Source: Chroococcopsis sp964623815 (GTDB lineage Bacteria > Cyanobacteriota > Cyanobacteriia > Cyanobacteriales > Microcystaceae). From it: a stretch of DNA of 64,000 bases. The position numbers and the translations under genes were made by a program. The stretch is from the NCBI GenBank assembly GCA_964623815.1, contig CAZUVR010000017.1, forward strand, positions 1-64,000. Direction: 5' to 3'. This document shows, piece after piece, positions 8,948 through 17,623 of this stretch; position 1 is the first letter of the stretch, and each line of letters opens with the position of its first letter. Below the pieces are notes generated by a model. The model made no database searches. It was not told where the DNA came from and was given only the letters and a program-made list of their open reading frames with translations.

Positions 8948-9169
8948 TGTTTAAACTCCTGACACACCACAACATAACTAAGGCAAGTTTCTCTTATAAA
9001 GGATTTTTGATAAGCAGTCACTTTAATAATAGAGGCTAGTACCGGAAAAAGCTAAAGCTTGACCCGTAGTTTATCAAAAATTAAAGACGAAGAGTAGGAT
9101 AACTTTTCTCCCGGGTTCTGCGAGTCTATTATTCCGACTCAAAAAATCTTCTCGATCGGGATCAAATGT

Positions 9170-9198
9170 AATGACCTTAATGTATCATTAGGGTCATT
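9170..9198. promoter_or_regulatory. Near-perfect 13-bp inverted repeat upstream of gap2
   Basis: Arms AATGACCTTAATG (9170-9182) and CATTAGGGTCATT (9186-9198) pair with a single T.G wobble around a 3-base loop. The centre is 61 bases before the gap2 GTG. Such a compact dyad in a promoter region could be an operator for a dimeric regulator or a 5' leader hairpin. The rest of the 8948-9244 divergent space between murC and gap2 shows no gene and no other clear structure. Confidence 0.55.
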
Positions 9199-9244
9199 AA
9201 TAATTTTTTAATCTATTGCAGTAGAGTATAGAGGACAAGACGCA

Positions 9245-10255
9245 GTGGTAAGAGTAGCAATTAACGGGTTTGGTAGGATCGGACGGAACTTCTTAAGATG
9301 TTGGTTGGGGCGTACGGATACTAAATTAGAAGTGGTGGGGATCAATGATACTTCCGATCCCAGAACTAACGCCCACCTCCTCAGATACGACTCTATGTTA
9401 GGTAAACTAGACGCTGATATTGAGGCAGACGATAACTCGATTACGGTAAACGGGAAGACGATTAAATGCTACTCCGATCGTAATCCTCTCAATTTACCTT
9501 GGGCGGAATGGGGAGTCGATCTAATCATCGAATCAACTGGGGTTTTCGTAGACGAGGAAGGCGCATCCAAGCATATCGCCGCCGGTGCGAAAAAAGTATT
9601 AATTACAGCTCCTGGTAAAGGCAACGGCGTAGGTACTTACGTAGTCGGTGTTAACGCTCACGAGTACGATCCCTCTAAATATAACGTGATCAGCAACGCG
9701 AGCTGTACTACCAACTGTCTCGCCCCTATCGTCAAAGTTCTACACGAGAACTTTGGCATCATCAAAGGCACCATGACCACAACTCACAGCTACACTGGAG
9801 ATCAGAGAATTCTCGATGCCAGCCACCGCGATCTTCGTCGCGCTCGTGCGGCTGCGGTAAATATCGTTCCCACCTCTACCGGTGCAGCTAAAGCGGTAGC
9901 TTTGGTAATCCCCGACATGAAAGGCAAATTGAATGGTATCGCCCTACGTGTACCGACTCCTAACGTATCCGTAGTGGATTTAGTCGTGCAGGTAGAGAAA
10001 AGCACAATCGCCGAACAGGTGAACGAAGTTCTCAAAGAAGCTTCGGAAAAACATCTCAAAGGCATCCTCGACTATAACGAGCTACCTCTAGTATCCTCCG
10101 ATTATCGTGGTACCGACGCTTCTTCGATCGTCGATGCAAGCCTGACTATGGTGATGGGCGGCGATATGGTGAAAGTTGTCGCCTGGTACGATAACGAGTG
10201 GGGTTATTCTCAGCGCGTCGTCGATCTAGCGGAAGTAGTTGCGGCTAAGTGGTAA
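9245..10255 (+). CDS. gap2: Glyceraldehyde-3-phosphate dehydrogenase, Calvin-cycle type
   Basis: 336-aa GAPDH. NAD(P)-binding Rossmann start VRVAINGFGRIGRNFLRCWLGR and catalytic SNASCTTNCLAP (Cys about 154) are intact, followed by TTTHSYTGDQRILD and WYDNEWGYSQRVVDL. The RCWLGR...NDTSD sequence is that of the cyanobacterial/plastid Gap2 (GapA/B) clade, which works with NADPH in the reductive pentose phosphate cycle and with NADH in gluconeogenesis; it lacks the CP12-like tail of plastid GapB. Translation starts at GTG 9245, since the Rossmann motif begins directly after it. An inverted repeat lies upstream and a hairpin terminator directly downstream. Confidence 0.96.
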   Translation: MVRVAINGFGRIGRNFLRCWLGRTDTKLEVVGINDTSDPRTNAHLLRYDSMLGKLDADIEADDNSITVNGKTIKCYSDRNPLNLPWAEWGVDLIIESTGVFVDEEGASKHIAAGAKKVLITAPGKGNGVGTYVVGVNAHEYDPSKYNVISNASCTTNCLAPIVKVLHENFGIIKGTMTTTHSYTGDQRILDASHRDLRRARAAAVNIVPTSTGAAKAVALVIPDMKGKLNGIALRVPTPNVSVVDLVVQVEKSTIAEQVNEVLKEASEKHLKGILDYNELPLVSSDYRGTDASSIVDASLTMVMGGDMVKVVAWYDNEWGYSQRVVDLAEVVAAKW

Positions 10256-10263
10256 TTAATCGG

Positions 10264-10292
10264 CCCTAGCCAGCGACGGTTAGGGACTTTTT
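10264..10292 (+). terminator. Intrinsic terminator after gap2
   Basis: Arms CCCTAGCC (10264-10271) and GGTTAGGG (10278-10285) form an 8-bp stem with one G.T pair around a 6-base loop and are followed by ACTTTTT. It starts 8 bases after the gap2 stop and overlaps the last codons of the convergent permease gene. Confidence 0.8.
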
Positions 10293-11059
10293 AAAGCCAT
10301 CCCGGGGCTGAAAAAATGCCGGTAAACTCCCTCTGTCACCAAAATAGCCGTCAGCAAACTCGTTAAAGCGATCATAAACAAGATGAGGATCTGATAGGAA
10401 GCTGCGTTGAGAGGGTCGCTACCGGCTAAAACCTGCCCCGTAAACATTCCAGGTAAACTCACCAATCCCACCACCATCATCTGATTGAGGGTAGGGATTA
10501 GACTCGCCCGGATAGCTTCTTTTTTATAGGCGGTAATCGCTTGTTTAGGAGTGGCTCCCAAACAGAGGTGAGTTTCTATGCTCAGATGATTCTGCTCGAT
10601 CGCGCTAGTCAATCTCTCACCGGCTAGAGCCGCGCTGTTCATTGAGTTGCCCAGTATCATACCCATCAAAGGAATCAGGTATTGGGGACTGTACCAGGTT
10701 GGCGGTTGAATGATCAAGGCCAGGGTGTAGGCGATCGTCAGGCTACTACTGATAAGTAACGAACCTAATACCACTGGGAATAAACCCTTAAGCTTCTTAC
10801 CGATGCGATTTTTCGCAGTGATCGCGGCGATAATCACCATCACGACCAATATCCCCAGCACTGGAGCGGGATTGTCGAGAGAGAAAATAAGGGCGATGAT
10901 ATAGCCGACTACTAATAATTGTAGTATCGAGCGACCAGTAGCTATGATTAACTGTCCTTCCAACCCCAAACCCTGCCAGCGGGAGAGAATGAGAGCGAGG
11001 CCGATAATCCCCAGAGCTAGACCTAAATCACCCGGATCTAATTGAACTAATTCATTCAT
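10280..11059 (-). CDS. FetB/UPF0014 family ABC permease
   Basis: 259-aa integral membrane protein with about seven predicted helices, belonging to the UPF0014 family. Its E. coli member FetB, with ATPase FetA, has been linked to iron export and peroxide resistance. Family signatures seen are ATGRSILQLLVVGYI, MGMILGNSMNSAALAGERL and the cytoplasmic coupling region LGATPKQAITAYKKEAIRASLIPTLNQM. No ATPase partner gene is adjacent. It is a single-gene unit, divergent from the aminotransferase gene 81 bases away and convergent with gap2. The substrate here is unproven. Confidence 0.87.
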   Translation of the reverse strand: MNELVQLDPGDLGLALGIIGLALILSRWQGLGLEGQLIIATGRSILQLLVVGYIIALIFSLDNPAPVLGILVVMVIIAAITAKNRIGKKLKGLFPVVLGSLLISSSLTIAYTLALIIQPPTWYSPQYLIPLMGMILGNSMNSAALAGERLTSAIEQNHLSIETHLCLGATPKQAITAYKKEAIRASLIPTLNQMMVVGLVSLPGMFTGQVLAGSDPLNAASYQILILFMIALTSLLTAILVTEGVYRHFFSPGMALKSP

Positions 11060-11140
11060 TTTTACATCTTTATTAGTGCGAACCCTTCCATTTTGCCCGA
11101 AAATTTGTTTTGATCAATTGTAAAATCCGAGTGTAAACGA

Positions 11141-12292
11141 GTGAGTAAAATCCCCCCCGTCGATTTAGCCCGTCAATATAAGTTAATTAGCGATTCAGCC
11201 GATAGTGCCGTACTGGAAATTCTCCACTCGGGGCGCTACATCGGCGGCGAAGCCGTGAGCAACTTTGAAGCCCGATTCGCCGCCTATACAGGAGTGAGCC
11301 ACTGTATCGGTTGCAATTCCGGCACCGACGCGCTTTATTTAGCCTTAAGGGCTTTAAATATCGGCCCGGGAGACGAAGTCATCACCTCAACCTTTACCTT
11401 CATCGCCACGGCGGAAGCGATTACCCTAGTAGGAGCGAAACCAGTTTTCGTAGACATAGATTTAACGAGCTTCAATCTCGATGTTAACGCGATCGAGCGG
11501 GCGATCACACCGGCTACGAAAGCCATAATCCCCGTTCATCTGTTCGGCAACCCGGTTAATATGACCGAGCTGAGCAATATAGCCAAGGCTCATAATCTCT
11601 ATGTGGTAGAAGATTGCGCTCAAGCGACAGGAGCCGAATGGCAGGGGTGGAAAGTGGGCAGTATGGGACATATCGGTTGTTTTAGCTTTTTTCCCACCAA
11701 AAATTTAGGCGCTTGCGGCGACGGCGGCGCGGTGACTACCAATGACCCAGAGTTAGCCGCTACCATGAAAATGCTACGGGAACACGGCAGTAAAGTCCGC
11801 TATCTTCACGAGGAAATCGGCCTTAATAGCCGTCTTGACGCGTTACAGGCGGCTATCCTATCGGTTAAATTACCCTATTTAGACCAGTGGAATCAACAAC
11901 GCCAAGCGGCGGCAACCCGATATAGAGAGTTACTTCAACCCTTATCGTCGCTCGATTTACCTCCAGTTTTACCCGGCGGTCAACAGGTATGGAATCAGTA
12001 CACTGTCCTGATAGGCGATCGGCAACCCACAGAGGCGCAATCGACCAGGGACAGGCTCAGAGAAGAATTACAGGCGATGGATGTACTCTCGATGGTGTAC
12101 TATCCCATTCCCCTGCACCTGCAACCGGTGTATAGTTCCCTCGGTTATCAAAAAGGACAACTACCCCGATCCGAAAGAGCGTCTAGAGAGGTGTTGTCCT
12201 TACCCATGTTCCCCGATATAACCCCAGAAGAACAGGAACAGGTAGCATACAGCTTAAAAGAATCTCTGTTTAAGATGGAGTCTCATCGTTAG
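11141..12292 (+). CDS. DegT/DnrJ/EryC1/StrS family PLP aminotransferase
   Basis: 383-aa fold-type I aminotransferase of the sugar aminotransferase family, which installs an amino group on keto-sugar nucleotides for surface glycans. Seen are GCNSGTDALYLALRAL (cofactor phosphate region), VEDCAQATGAEW (Asp contacting the pyridine nitrogen) and the Schiff-base Lys in FFPTKNLGACGDGGAV (about residue 187), then GLNSRLDALQAAIL. The start is GTG at 11141. The last 23 bases overlap, tail to tail, the convergent SRPBCC gene. No sugar dehydratase or acetyltransferase adjoins it, so the sugar substrate is unknown. Confidence 0.93.
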   Translation: MSKIPPVDLARQYKLISDSADSAVLEILHSGRYIGGEAVSNFEARFAAYTGVSHCIGCNSGTDALYLALRALNIGPGDEVITSTFTFIATAEAITLVGAKPVFVDIDLTSFNLDVNAIERAITPATKAIIPVHLFGNPVNMTELSNIAKAHNLYVVEDCAQATGAEWQGWKVGSMGHIGCFSFFPTKNLGACGDGGAVTTNDPELAATMKMLREHGSKVRYLHEEIGLNSRLDALQAAILSVKLPYLDQWNQQRQAAATRYRELLQPLSSLDLPPVLPGGQQVWNQYTVLIGDRQPTEAQSTRDRLREELQAMDVLSMVYYPIPLHLQPVYSSLGYQKGQLPRSERASREVLSLPMFPDITPEEQEQVAYSLKESLFKMESHR

Positions 12293-12725
12293 TCTTCCGC
12301 AGAGCGTATTCTTTAAATCTTTCTAAGTCCGCCTGTAAGGTGGACTCGACGACGCGACCTAGAAAGAGATTATCCATAAGCTTACCCAACCAGCCTGGAA
12401 TATCATAGGCGGCGGTTAGGCGGACGATACTACTACCGTGGCGATCATAAAAACGAATCGCCCCCCGATTCGGTAGCCCGTCTACCGATTCCCATTGAAT
12501 GATCTGGTGCGGCACTACCTTCAAAATACGGGATAACCAGGAGAATTCTAAACCCCCAGTAGCCAACCGCCAGCGGGATAACTCCGGATTATCTTCCAAC
12601 ACCTTCACCGAATCAATCCACTTCATCCACCGGGGCATCTGCTCTAAATCAGACCATAAATCCCAAACTACATCGATAGATACTGGGACTTCTACCTCTA
12701 CACTATGCTCTAACCAATTGGACAT
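12270..12725 (-). CDS. SRPBCC (polyketide cyclase/dehydrase-like) family protein
   Basis: 151-aa START-like (SRPBCC) protein that forms a hydrophobic ligand cavity. The opening EHSVEVEVPVSIDVVWDLWSDLEQMPRWMKWIDSV is the standard helix-grip signature, and the C-terminal helix (STLQADLERFKEYAL) closes the fold. It lies 26 bases downstream of the zeta-carotene desaturase gene on the same strand, an arrangement I recall from other cyanobacteria; a role in binding or delivering an isoprenoid or carotenoid is plausible but not shown. Its 3' end overlaps the convergent aminotransferase gene. Confidence 0.88.
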   Translation of the reverse strand: MSNWLEHSVEVEVPVSIDVVWDLWSDLEQMPRWMKWIDSVKVLEDNPELSRWRLATGGLEFSWLSRILKVVPHQIIQWESVDGLPNRGAIRFYDRHGSSIVRLTAAYDIPGWLGKLMDNLFLGRVVESTLQADLERFKEYALRKTNDETPS

Positions 12726-12751
12726 ATTTTCACGGGTTATAATAGCTGATC

Positions 12752-14212
12752 TTAACGGATCGCCAAACTTTTCAGGCGATCAGCACTTTGTAAAATTACC
12801 CTAGCCGCCTGCTTGCCGGACAGGGTTGCTCCTTCCATACTGTCTATATAATCCTGTTGGGTATAACTACCGGCGAGAAAAACATTAGCAATAGGAGTCT
12901 GTTGAGTCGGCCTGTATTTGTCCATACCTGGAGCTTCGCGGTAGAGGGATTGAGCTAATTTAACCACGCTATACCAAGTCATATTTAGAGGGATTGAGGA
13001 AGGGAATAACTTATGTACCTGTTGCAGTACGTGTTGAGCAATCACCTCGTTTTTCTCCTTGATAAAGGGATCACCAGGAGTTAAAACTAGTTGTAGTAAT
13101 GAGCCTTGTCCTTCTCGGTAATAATCTGCTGGACTCGCCAAAGCTAAATCGGCAAAACAAGAAAAGTCCGCCTCGTGGGTGTAGAGTAGATTATCTATCC
13201 CTAGAGCCTGACCTAATTGATGGCGTTTTTCTGGATTGTTTAATTCTGTTACCCAACCGTCAAAGCGCAGTTGTACCGTAGCCACGGGCACCGCCGAGAG
13301 TTTAAAGATATTGTCGAATAATTCCCACTTACGCCAGGCTTGAGGAAGGAGTCTCTGGATACCGGGAATATCGCAGGCGAGAACATAGGCATCAGCGATG
13401 ACAGTTTCTTGATTTTCCCCTCTCGATACGATTAACCCTCTTACCTTCATCTCGCCTTCGCTTTCGTCGAAGAGAATATCTCTGACTCCGGCGCGGGTGT
13501 GGATTTTCGCGCCTCTGGCTTCTAAGTAATCGATGATGGGTTTGTGTAAATATTCGTGGGGCGAGCCTTCTAGCATCCGCAACACCGAGGCTTCGGTTTT
13601 GGTGGCGAAGAAGAGGAATATGGTGAGCATACACCGGGCGGAAATGTTTTCCGTGTCGATGAAGCCGAGGGCGTAGGCGATTGGGTTCCACATTTTTTTC
13701 AAACTACCATCGTTCCCGCCGTGACTGCGGAACCAATCAGCGAAGCTGATCTTATCTAATTCCCTGATTGTCCTCATTGCCCCTTCAAAATCAACTAAAC
13801 CCCTAACTATGGGGCTGGTGCCCAGGGCGAGGGAGTTGGCTAGTTTATCGAGGCTCGATAGTTGAGAAGTGGTGAAGAAGGCTTTTAAGCCGTTGAAGGG
13901 GGCACCCGTGAGGAAACGGAAGTCTAGTTCTCCGATTCTGCCGCCTTCGTTGATGAAGGTGTGGGTGTGTTCCTTTAGGCGGAGATTTTCAAATGCACCG
14001 ACTTTTTTCATCACCTCGAACAGGTTGTAATAACAGCCGAAAAAGACGTGTAAACCCATTTCGATATGATTGCCGTCTCCGTCTACCCACGAGCCGACTT
14101 TACCGCCGACGAAGGGACGGGCTTCATAAATTTCTACTTCACAGCCAGCGTCAACCAAGTCCATAGCTGTGACCATTCCTGCTAGTCCTGCACCAACGAT
14201 CGCTACTCGCAT
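12752..14212 (-). CDS. crtQ: Zeta-carotene desaturase, plant type
   Basis: FAD-dependent desaturase that converts zeta-carotene to prolycopene via neurosporene, at the thylakoid or plasma membrane. The 486-aa protein begins with the FAD dinucleotide motif MRVAIVGAGLAGMVTAMDLVDAG, followed by EIYEARPFVGGKVGSW and HIEMGLHVFFGCYYNL, and ends with the second FAD motif VFLAGSYTQQDYIDSMEGATLSG. These match plant-type Zds (CrtQ) rather than bacterial CrtI. Downstream is the SRPBCC gene; upstream on the same strand, 54 bases away, is an unknown gene. The length is normal. Confidence 0.95.
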   Translation of the reverse strand: MRVAIVGAGLAGMVTAMDLVDAGCEVEIYEARPFVGGKVGSWVDGDGNHIEMGLHVFFGCYYNLFEVMKKVGAFENLRLKEHTHTFINEGGRIGELDFRFLTGAPFNGLKAFFTTSQLSSLDKLANSLALGTSPIVRGLVDFEGAMRTIRELDKISFADWFRSHGGNDGSLKKMWNPIAYALGFIDTENISARCMLTIFLFFATKTEASVLRMLEGSPHEYLHKPIIDYLEARGAKIHTRAGVRDILFDESEGEMKVRGLIVSRGENQETVIADAYVLACDIPGIQRLLPQAWRKWELFDNIFKLSAVPVATVQLRFDGWVTELNNPEKRHQLGQALGIDNLLYTHEADFSCFADLALASPADYYREGQGSLLQLVLTPGDPFIKEKNEVIAQHVLQQVHKLFPSSIPLNMTWYSVVKLAQSLYREAPGMDKYRPTQQTPIANVFLAGSYTQQDYIDSMEGATLSGKQAARVILQSADRLKSLAIR

Positions 14213-14266
14213 CTCTGTTTCCTTATTTTTTCTTTACAGATTGTAACAGTTTCGCGCTACCGTTGA

Positions 14267-14803
14267 TTACTGGCGGGCGATCGCTTTTAACTTGGTGTAC
14301 AGGAGCGAGCCGTCTAATAAGGGGGTGAACTCCGCGATCGATCTTGTGTTATGGGACGATGAGCGTTGCGGGGAGGGGAGATGATCCGTTACTGACGGCG
14401 GGATTTCTGAGAATAATTGCTCGATGTCGGTCATTACCTGTTTGGGATCTTCCAATAAAGTCGTTGATGACTTATCCGACTCCGATTTTTCCCTCGGCTT
14501 TCGAGGTTCTTCTTGGGCGAACATGTCTGATTTTTCACATACCAGTCTCTCGAACTCGTAGGTGAAGTGATAGGTGGGTTGTCCCCTCCGGAACCAGATT
14601 TTTAAAATTTCTTCGATGGAGATAACCTTATACCGCCCTTGATAGAGAGCCTCCACCACAGCCATTTTTATCCATCTCAAAGGATAATCTCGTAACCATC
14701 TCTGCATTAACTCTTGAGCGGTATAACCTCTCATTTCAAAGCCGTAGTTACTCAAGATGGTTGCTATTTGGTTGGTGCTGGCTTCTTGGACAATCTCCGT
14801 CAT
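14267..14803 (-). CDS. Hypothetical protein, probably cyanobacterial, 178 aa
   Basis: I do not recognise a named family. The N-terminal ~100 residues look like a helical domain with many aromatic and charged positions (QLMQRWLRDYPLRWIKMAVVEALYQGRYKVISIEEILKIWFRRG), reminiscent of winged-helix or DnaD-like folds, but this is only a guess. The remainder is Ser/Pro/Glu-rich and looks disordered, with a short C-terminal helix (LLYTKLKAIARQ). There is no signal peptide or membrane helix. It precedes crtQ on the same strand, so it may share a transcript with carotenoid genes. Confidence 0.7.
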   Translation of the reverse strand: MTEIVQEASTNQIATILSNYGFEMRGYTAQELMQRWLRDYPLRWIKMAVVEALYQGRYKVISIEEILKIWFRRGQPTYHFTYEFERLVCEKSDMFAQEEPRKPREKSESDKSSTTLLEDPKQVMTDIEQLFSEIPPSVTDHLPSPQRSSSHNTRSIAEFTPLLDGSLLYTKLKAIARQ

Positions 14804-14947
14804 GATAATTCTCGGGGCAAGAAGTTGTGAAATTTAATCGGTTGCTCTTTTAGTTTTTTTTAAGATTTACCTATCATCCATATAGCAAATTACTTTTAAA
14901 AAGTCAAGATTTTGGGGTGACTTGACCGATTTAATTTCAGTAGTAAT

Positions 14948-14974
14948 CAGCAAAATTATAGGCTAATTTTGCTG
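14948..14974 (-). terminator. Perfect 11-bp hairpin after the PEP-CTERM gene
   Basis: Arms CAGCAAAATTA (14948-14958) and TAATTTTGCTG (14964-14974) pair perfectly around a 5-base loop. It begins 22 bases past the stop of the minus-strand PEP-CTERM gene and is therefore its likely transcript end, although the T-run after it is weak. The rest of 14804-14996 is AT-rich with no gene seen. Confidence 0.6.
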
Positions 14975-14996
14975 AGAGGGGTATTTTATCATTGTT

Positions 14997-15839
14997 TTAG
15001 TCAGGTTTGTGGTGACGACGACGTTTTAAACAAACGCTTGCGCCGCCCGCTACCAGGGAAGCGAAAACGAGAGATGGCTCTGGTACCTCTAAACCCTCGA
15101 TAGAATCGAGCTGAATATTACCGTTCCTATCAACGCCTCCTGTTTGAGTTACACTCAACTCTACGGAAATAATATCGTTGAGATCGACACCGGTGAATTG
15201 ACTGAGTGCAAATAAACCCCTACCCGTATCTGGATTGAACTCATTCTTAGTCAAGCTGACCGTACTCATACCTCCACCTCTGTCCATTAAGGTCAGGTCA
15301 AAAGTGGCGCTCTCCACACTGAGAGAAGAGGTATTAACGGAGATGACTCCGTTTGCTTTTATGTTACTGAGGAAGTTGCTTTGTGTCCCGCTAATGTTGT
15401 CGTACAGTAAAGTAGCTTTTGAGGTAATACCATTATTAGTGGTGAAGTTGAATATCCCACCCGAGTCACCTCCGAGAACCTCTGCTCTGGATGTAATTCT
15501 GTTACGGGTATCGGGCGTAGAAAGGACAGTGAGATTTCTAGTGCCTCCAATACTATCGCTGATGGGTATATTAAAAGCTTTAACGTTACCACTATTTCCA
15601 AATACGGTTGTGCCCGTCCTACCGGTTAATATTCTTTGAGGAGGATTGAAGGGAATACCATTGATAGTAGTTGGGGGGGCGGGATTACCATTACTGGTGT
15701 AGTTGATGACACCAGGACTATTTGCCGGAGGGTTAAAGTTGAAGTTATCTATAAAAAAGCCTGCGGCTAATGTGGGGCCGCTTCCCATCAGGGAAACGCC
15801 TATAAATACACTCGCTGTCTTTGATAAGAGTTTTATCAT
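14997..15839 (-). CDS. PEP-CTERM sorting-domain surface protein
   Basis: 280-aa secreted protein. An N-terminal signal peptide (about residues 1-25, ending TLAAG) leads into a Ser/Thr/Asn/Gly-rich beta-type domain, and the C-terminus carries the PEP-CTERM signal: VPEPS at about 252, a hydrophobic helix (VFASLVAGGASVCL) and basic tail KRRRHH. In other bacteria such signals are recognised by exosortase, often together with exopolysaccharide. No exosortase gene is in the window. The body matches no domain I know. It is a single-gene unit with AT-rich flanks. Confidence 0.88.
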   Translation of the reverse strand: MIKLLSKTASVFIGVSLMGSGPTLAAGFFIDNFNFNPPANSPGVINYTSNGNPAPPTTINGIPFNPPQRILTGRTGTTVFGNSGNVKAFNIPISDSIGGTRNLTVLSTPDTRNRITSRAEVLGGDSGGIFNFTTNNGITSKATLLYDNISGTQSNFLSNIKANGVISVNTSSLSVESATFDLTLMDRGGGMSTVSLTKNEFNPDTGRGLFALSQFTGVDLNDIISVELSVTQTGGVDRNGNIQLDSIEGLEVPEPSLVFASLVAGGASVCLKRRRHHKPD

Positions 15840-16131
15840 GGTTTTTGTCTGAGATTTCGGGTGTTGAGTCTGCCAAGTGAAGTTTTATAGATGTACTAAA
15901 AAAGTTAGAACTATTTTTATTTTGTATTTTACCGTTTACTATATCCAGAATCTCTATAAATGTCCAGTGCTTCAACCAGAAAATTATATAGTTTTTATGG
16001 AGTTTTAAAGAATTCCTTATATTTACTGGATAATACTCAAAGTCATGAATGAAAGGTTAAGATTTTTTTATAGAAGTATCTTTCTCTTTTCTGGGAAAAA
16101 TAGTATTTAAGCGCACAAACGTAAAAAATTT

Positions 16132-16680
16132 ATGTACCCCAATGACATGACTGCGGGCAGGAGCGGGCGGCGTTTCCCAAAAGTCCCTTTAGATAGAAGA
16201 GCCTACGCCTTCGCTATAGATTTTGTTAGTGTATGGTTTCTAAGTTCTTTCGCCGGCGTTAACTGGTTGGTTAAGCTATTAGTTTTTTTATTTTGTTGGC
16301 TATTATTACGGGTTATCGTCGTCCAGGCGAATAAGGGACAGAGTTTAGGGAGGTGGGCCCTCGATATGAAAGTGATCGATTTACGTTTCCGGCGGGTACC
16401 GACAGTCGTGGATTTAGGCAAGAGAGAGATCTTACTGGGAACTTGTGCCGGGTTGGCGATGTTGGGAATAAATGCAGTTTTTAATAATCCTCTCAGTTTT
16501 ATAATCCTCTGCTCGTTTCTCTTGATAGAGTGTGGTTCTGCCATAGGAGACGAGGAATATGGCCGAGCTTTTCACGATCGCATGACGGGCACAGTGATCA
16601 TTCAAACCCGCCGGGGCTTCTCTCTCGATATTCGCGTCCGAAATTTCTGGCGCATTTTGAAAAAGCAACGCCCGAGGTAA
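16132..16680 (+). CDS. RDD family membrane protein
   Basis: 182-aa integral membrane protein. The family name motif is visible as LDRRAYAFAIDFV (Arg-Asp pattern at the start of the first helix) and continues with hydrophobic stretches near residues 35-62, 100-120 and 122-138 and the conserved GQSLGRWALDMKVIDL and RAFHDRMTGTVII elements. Function in this family is mostly unknown; some members are implicated in ion exchange or transport. The start at 16132 has no good ribosome site; an in-frame ATG at 16147 is equally possible. It converges with psaI-psaL across a hairpin. Confidence 0.87.
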   Translation: MYPNDMTAGRSGRRFPKVPLDRRAYAFAIDFVSVWFLSSFAGVNWLVKLLVFLFCWLLLRVIVVQANKGQSLGRWALDMKVIDLRFRRVPTVVDLGKREILLGTCAGLAMLGINAVFNNPLSFIILCSFLLIECGSAIGDEEYGRAFHDRMTGTVIIQTRRGFSLDIRVRNFWRILKKQRPR

Positions 16681-16728
16681 AATAGCGATCGCTCACCATT
16701 CACTTCTCAAGCCTCACTTTTCAAAGCT

Positions 16729-16755
16729 AAACCCTGCCGGGGGGCAGGGTTTTTC
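16729..16755. terminator. Bidirectional hairpin terminator between RDD gene and psaI
   Basis: Arms AAACCCTGCC (16729-16738) and GGCAGGGTTT (16743-16752) pair perfectly over 10 bp with a GGGG loop; TT follows on the plus strand and the A-rich 5' flank gives U residues on the minus strand. It sits between two convergent genes and can serve both. Confidence 0.85.
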
Positions 16756-16780
16756 GAGGCGATGAAAGGGTTTAACCTAA

Positions 16781-16897
16781 TTAAGCATCACTTTCGATAT
16801 AGATAAAGAGAAGGCCCATAACAACAGCAGGTAGAAGCCAGCAGATGAGAGGGATTAAGATCCAGGGTAAATAAGAAGCTGCGTAAGCACCGCTCAT
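16781..16897 (-). CDS. psaI: Photosystem I reaction centre subunit VIII
   Basis: Only 38 residues, easily missed by gene callers. The reading begins MSGAYAASYLPWI and ends FIYIESDA, with one membrane helix in between (ILIPLICWLLPAVVMGLLF). This matches PsaI along its whole length. PsaI is a one-helix thylakoid subunit that helps hold PsaL in place for PSI trimer formation. It is 45 bases downstream of psaL on the same strand, forming the usual psaL-psaI operon, and is followed by a strong hairpin terminator. Confidence 0.95.
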   Translation of the reverse strand: MSGAYAASYLPWILIPLICWLLPAVVMGLLFIYIESDA

Positions 16898-16942
16898 GTC
16901 AAACACTCCATAATTATAAAAACAGGATGAAAAAGGGGATAT

Positions 16943-17428
16943 TTATTGGTTAAAGACCCCGCGCATGATGCCGTCAACTACGTTGAGATTCTCTAACAGG
17001 AAATAGGCCACAAAAGCGCCGCCCATACCACCGACGAAAAAGCCGGCGGCGAACTGGCTCCAGCCGTCTGCCGTTTTCAGGGTGTCGGTTTGACCTGTCA
17101 CATGACCTTTAAAAGTAACCAAGCCATAGCTAGCGAGGCAGGCCGTGCCGATGAGAACCATTGCCAGGGCAGAAATTAAGCCGCCTAAATTAGCGAACTC
17201 GGAATCTCTTAAAGGGCCGAGGATAACCCAAGGGCCAAGGAGAAAATACCCGTGAGCCATACCGATTTCTAAACCCCGTAGGATAGGAGCTAGACCCGGA
17301 CGATAGGCGGGTAAGTTGCCGATAAAGGCTTTGGTAAAATCGGAAGCTGAAATCGGGGTAGCTAAATGACCCGTGAAAGGGTCGTCGTTGAAAGGTTTAA
17401 CTACCTGTGTGTATCCAGATTCAGGCAT
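16943..17428 (-). CDS. psaL: Photosystem I reaction centre subunit XI
   Basis: 161-aa thylakoid membrane protein needed for PSI trimerisation. The N-terminal soluble part (VVKPFNDDPFTGHLATPISASDFTKAFIGNLPAYRPGL region) and the chlorophyll-associated EIGMAHGYFLLGPWV helix are typical, followed by two more helices (LISALAMVLIGTACLASYG and FAAGFFVGGMGGAFVAYFLL). It is the first gene of psaL-psaI. The 180 bases upstream (17429-17608) separate it from the divergent psb32-like gene and must hold its promoter; I could not pick out a convincing regulatory box. Confidence 0.97.
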   Translation of the reverse strand: MPESGYTQVVKPFNDDPFTGHLATPISASDFTKAFIGNLPAYRPGLAPILRGLEIGMAHGYFLLGPWVILGPLRDSEFANLGGLISALAMVLIGTACLASYGLVTFKGHVTGQTDTLKTADGWSQFAAGFFVGGMGGAFVAYFLLENLNVVDGIMRGVFNQ

Positions 17429-17623
17429 TGTACTTGAGTTCTCCTAGTTCTGAATGACTTTATTGAAAAGAAAACTTTAAGAAACTATTTTAAGCAAGTA
17501 GGGACAATATATCCCCGAAAAGGGTACTCTGTGTTAAAAAAGTTCACGAAAGGATCGATCGCTGATCTGTTTGCCCCTGTCCTTTATGATGATTGGTAGC
17601 AATTATTTTTGAGAACCGTATCT

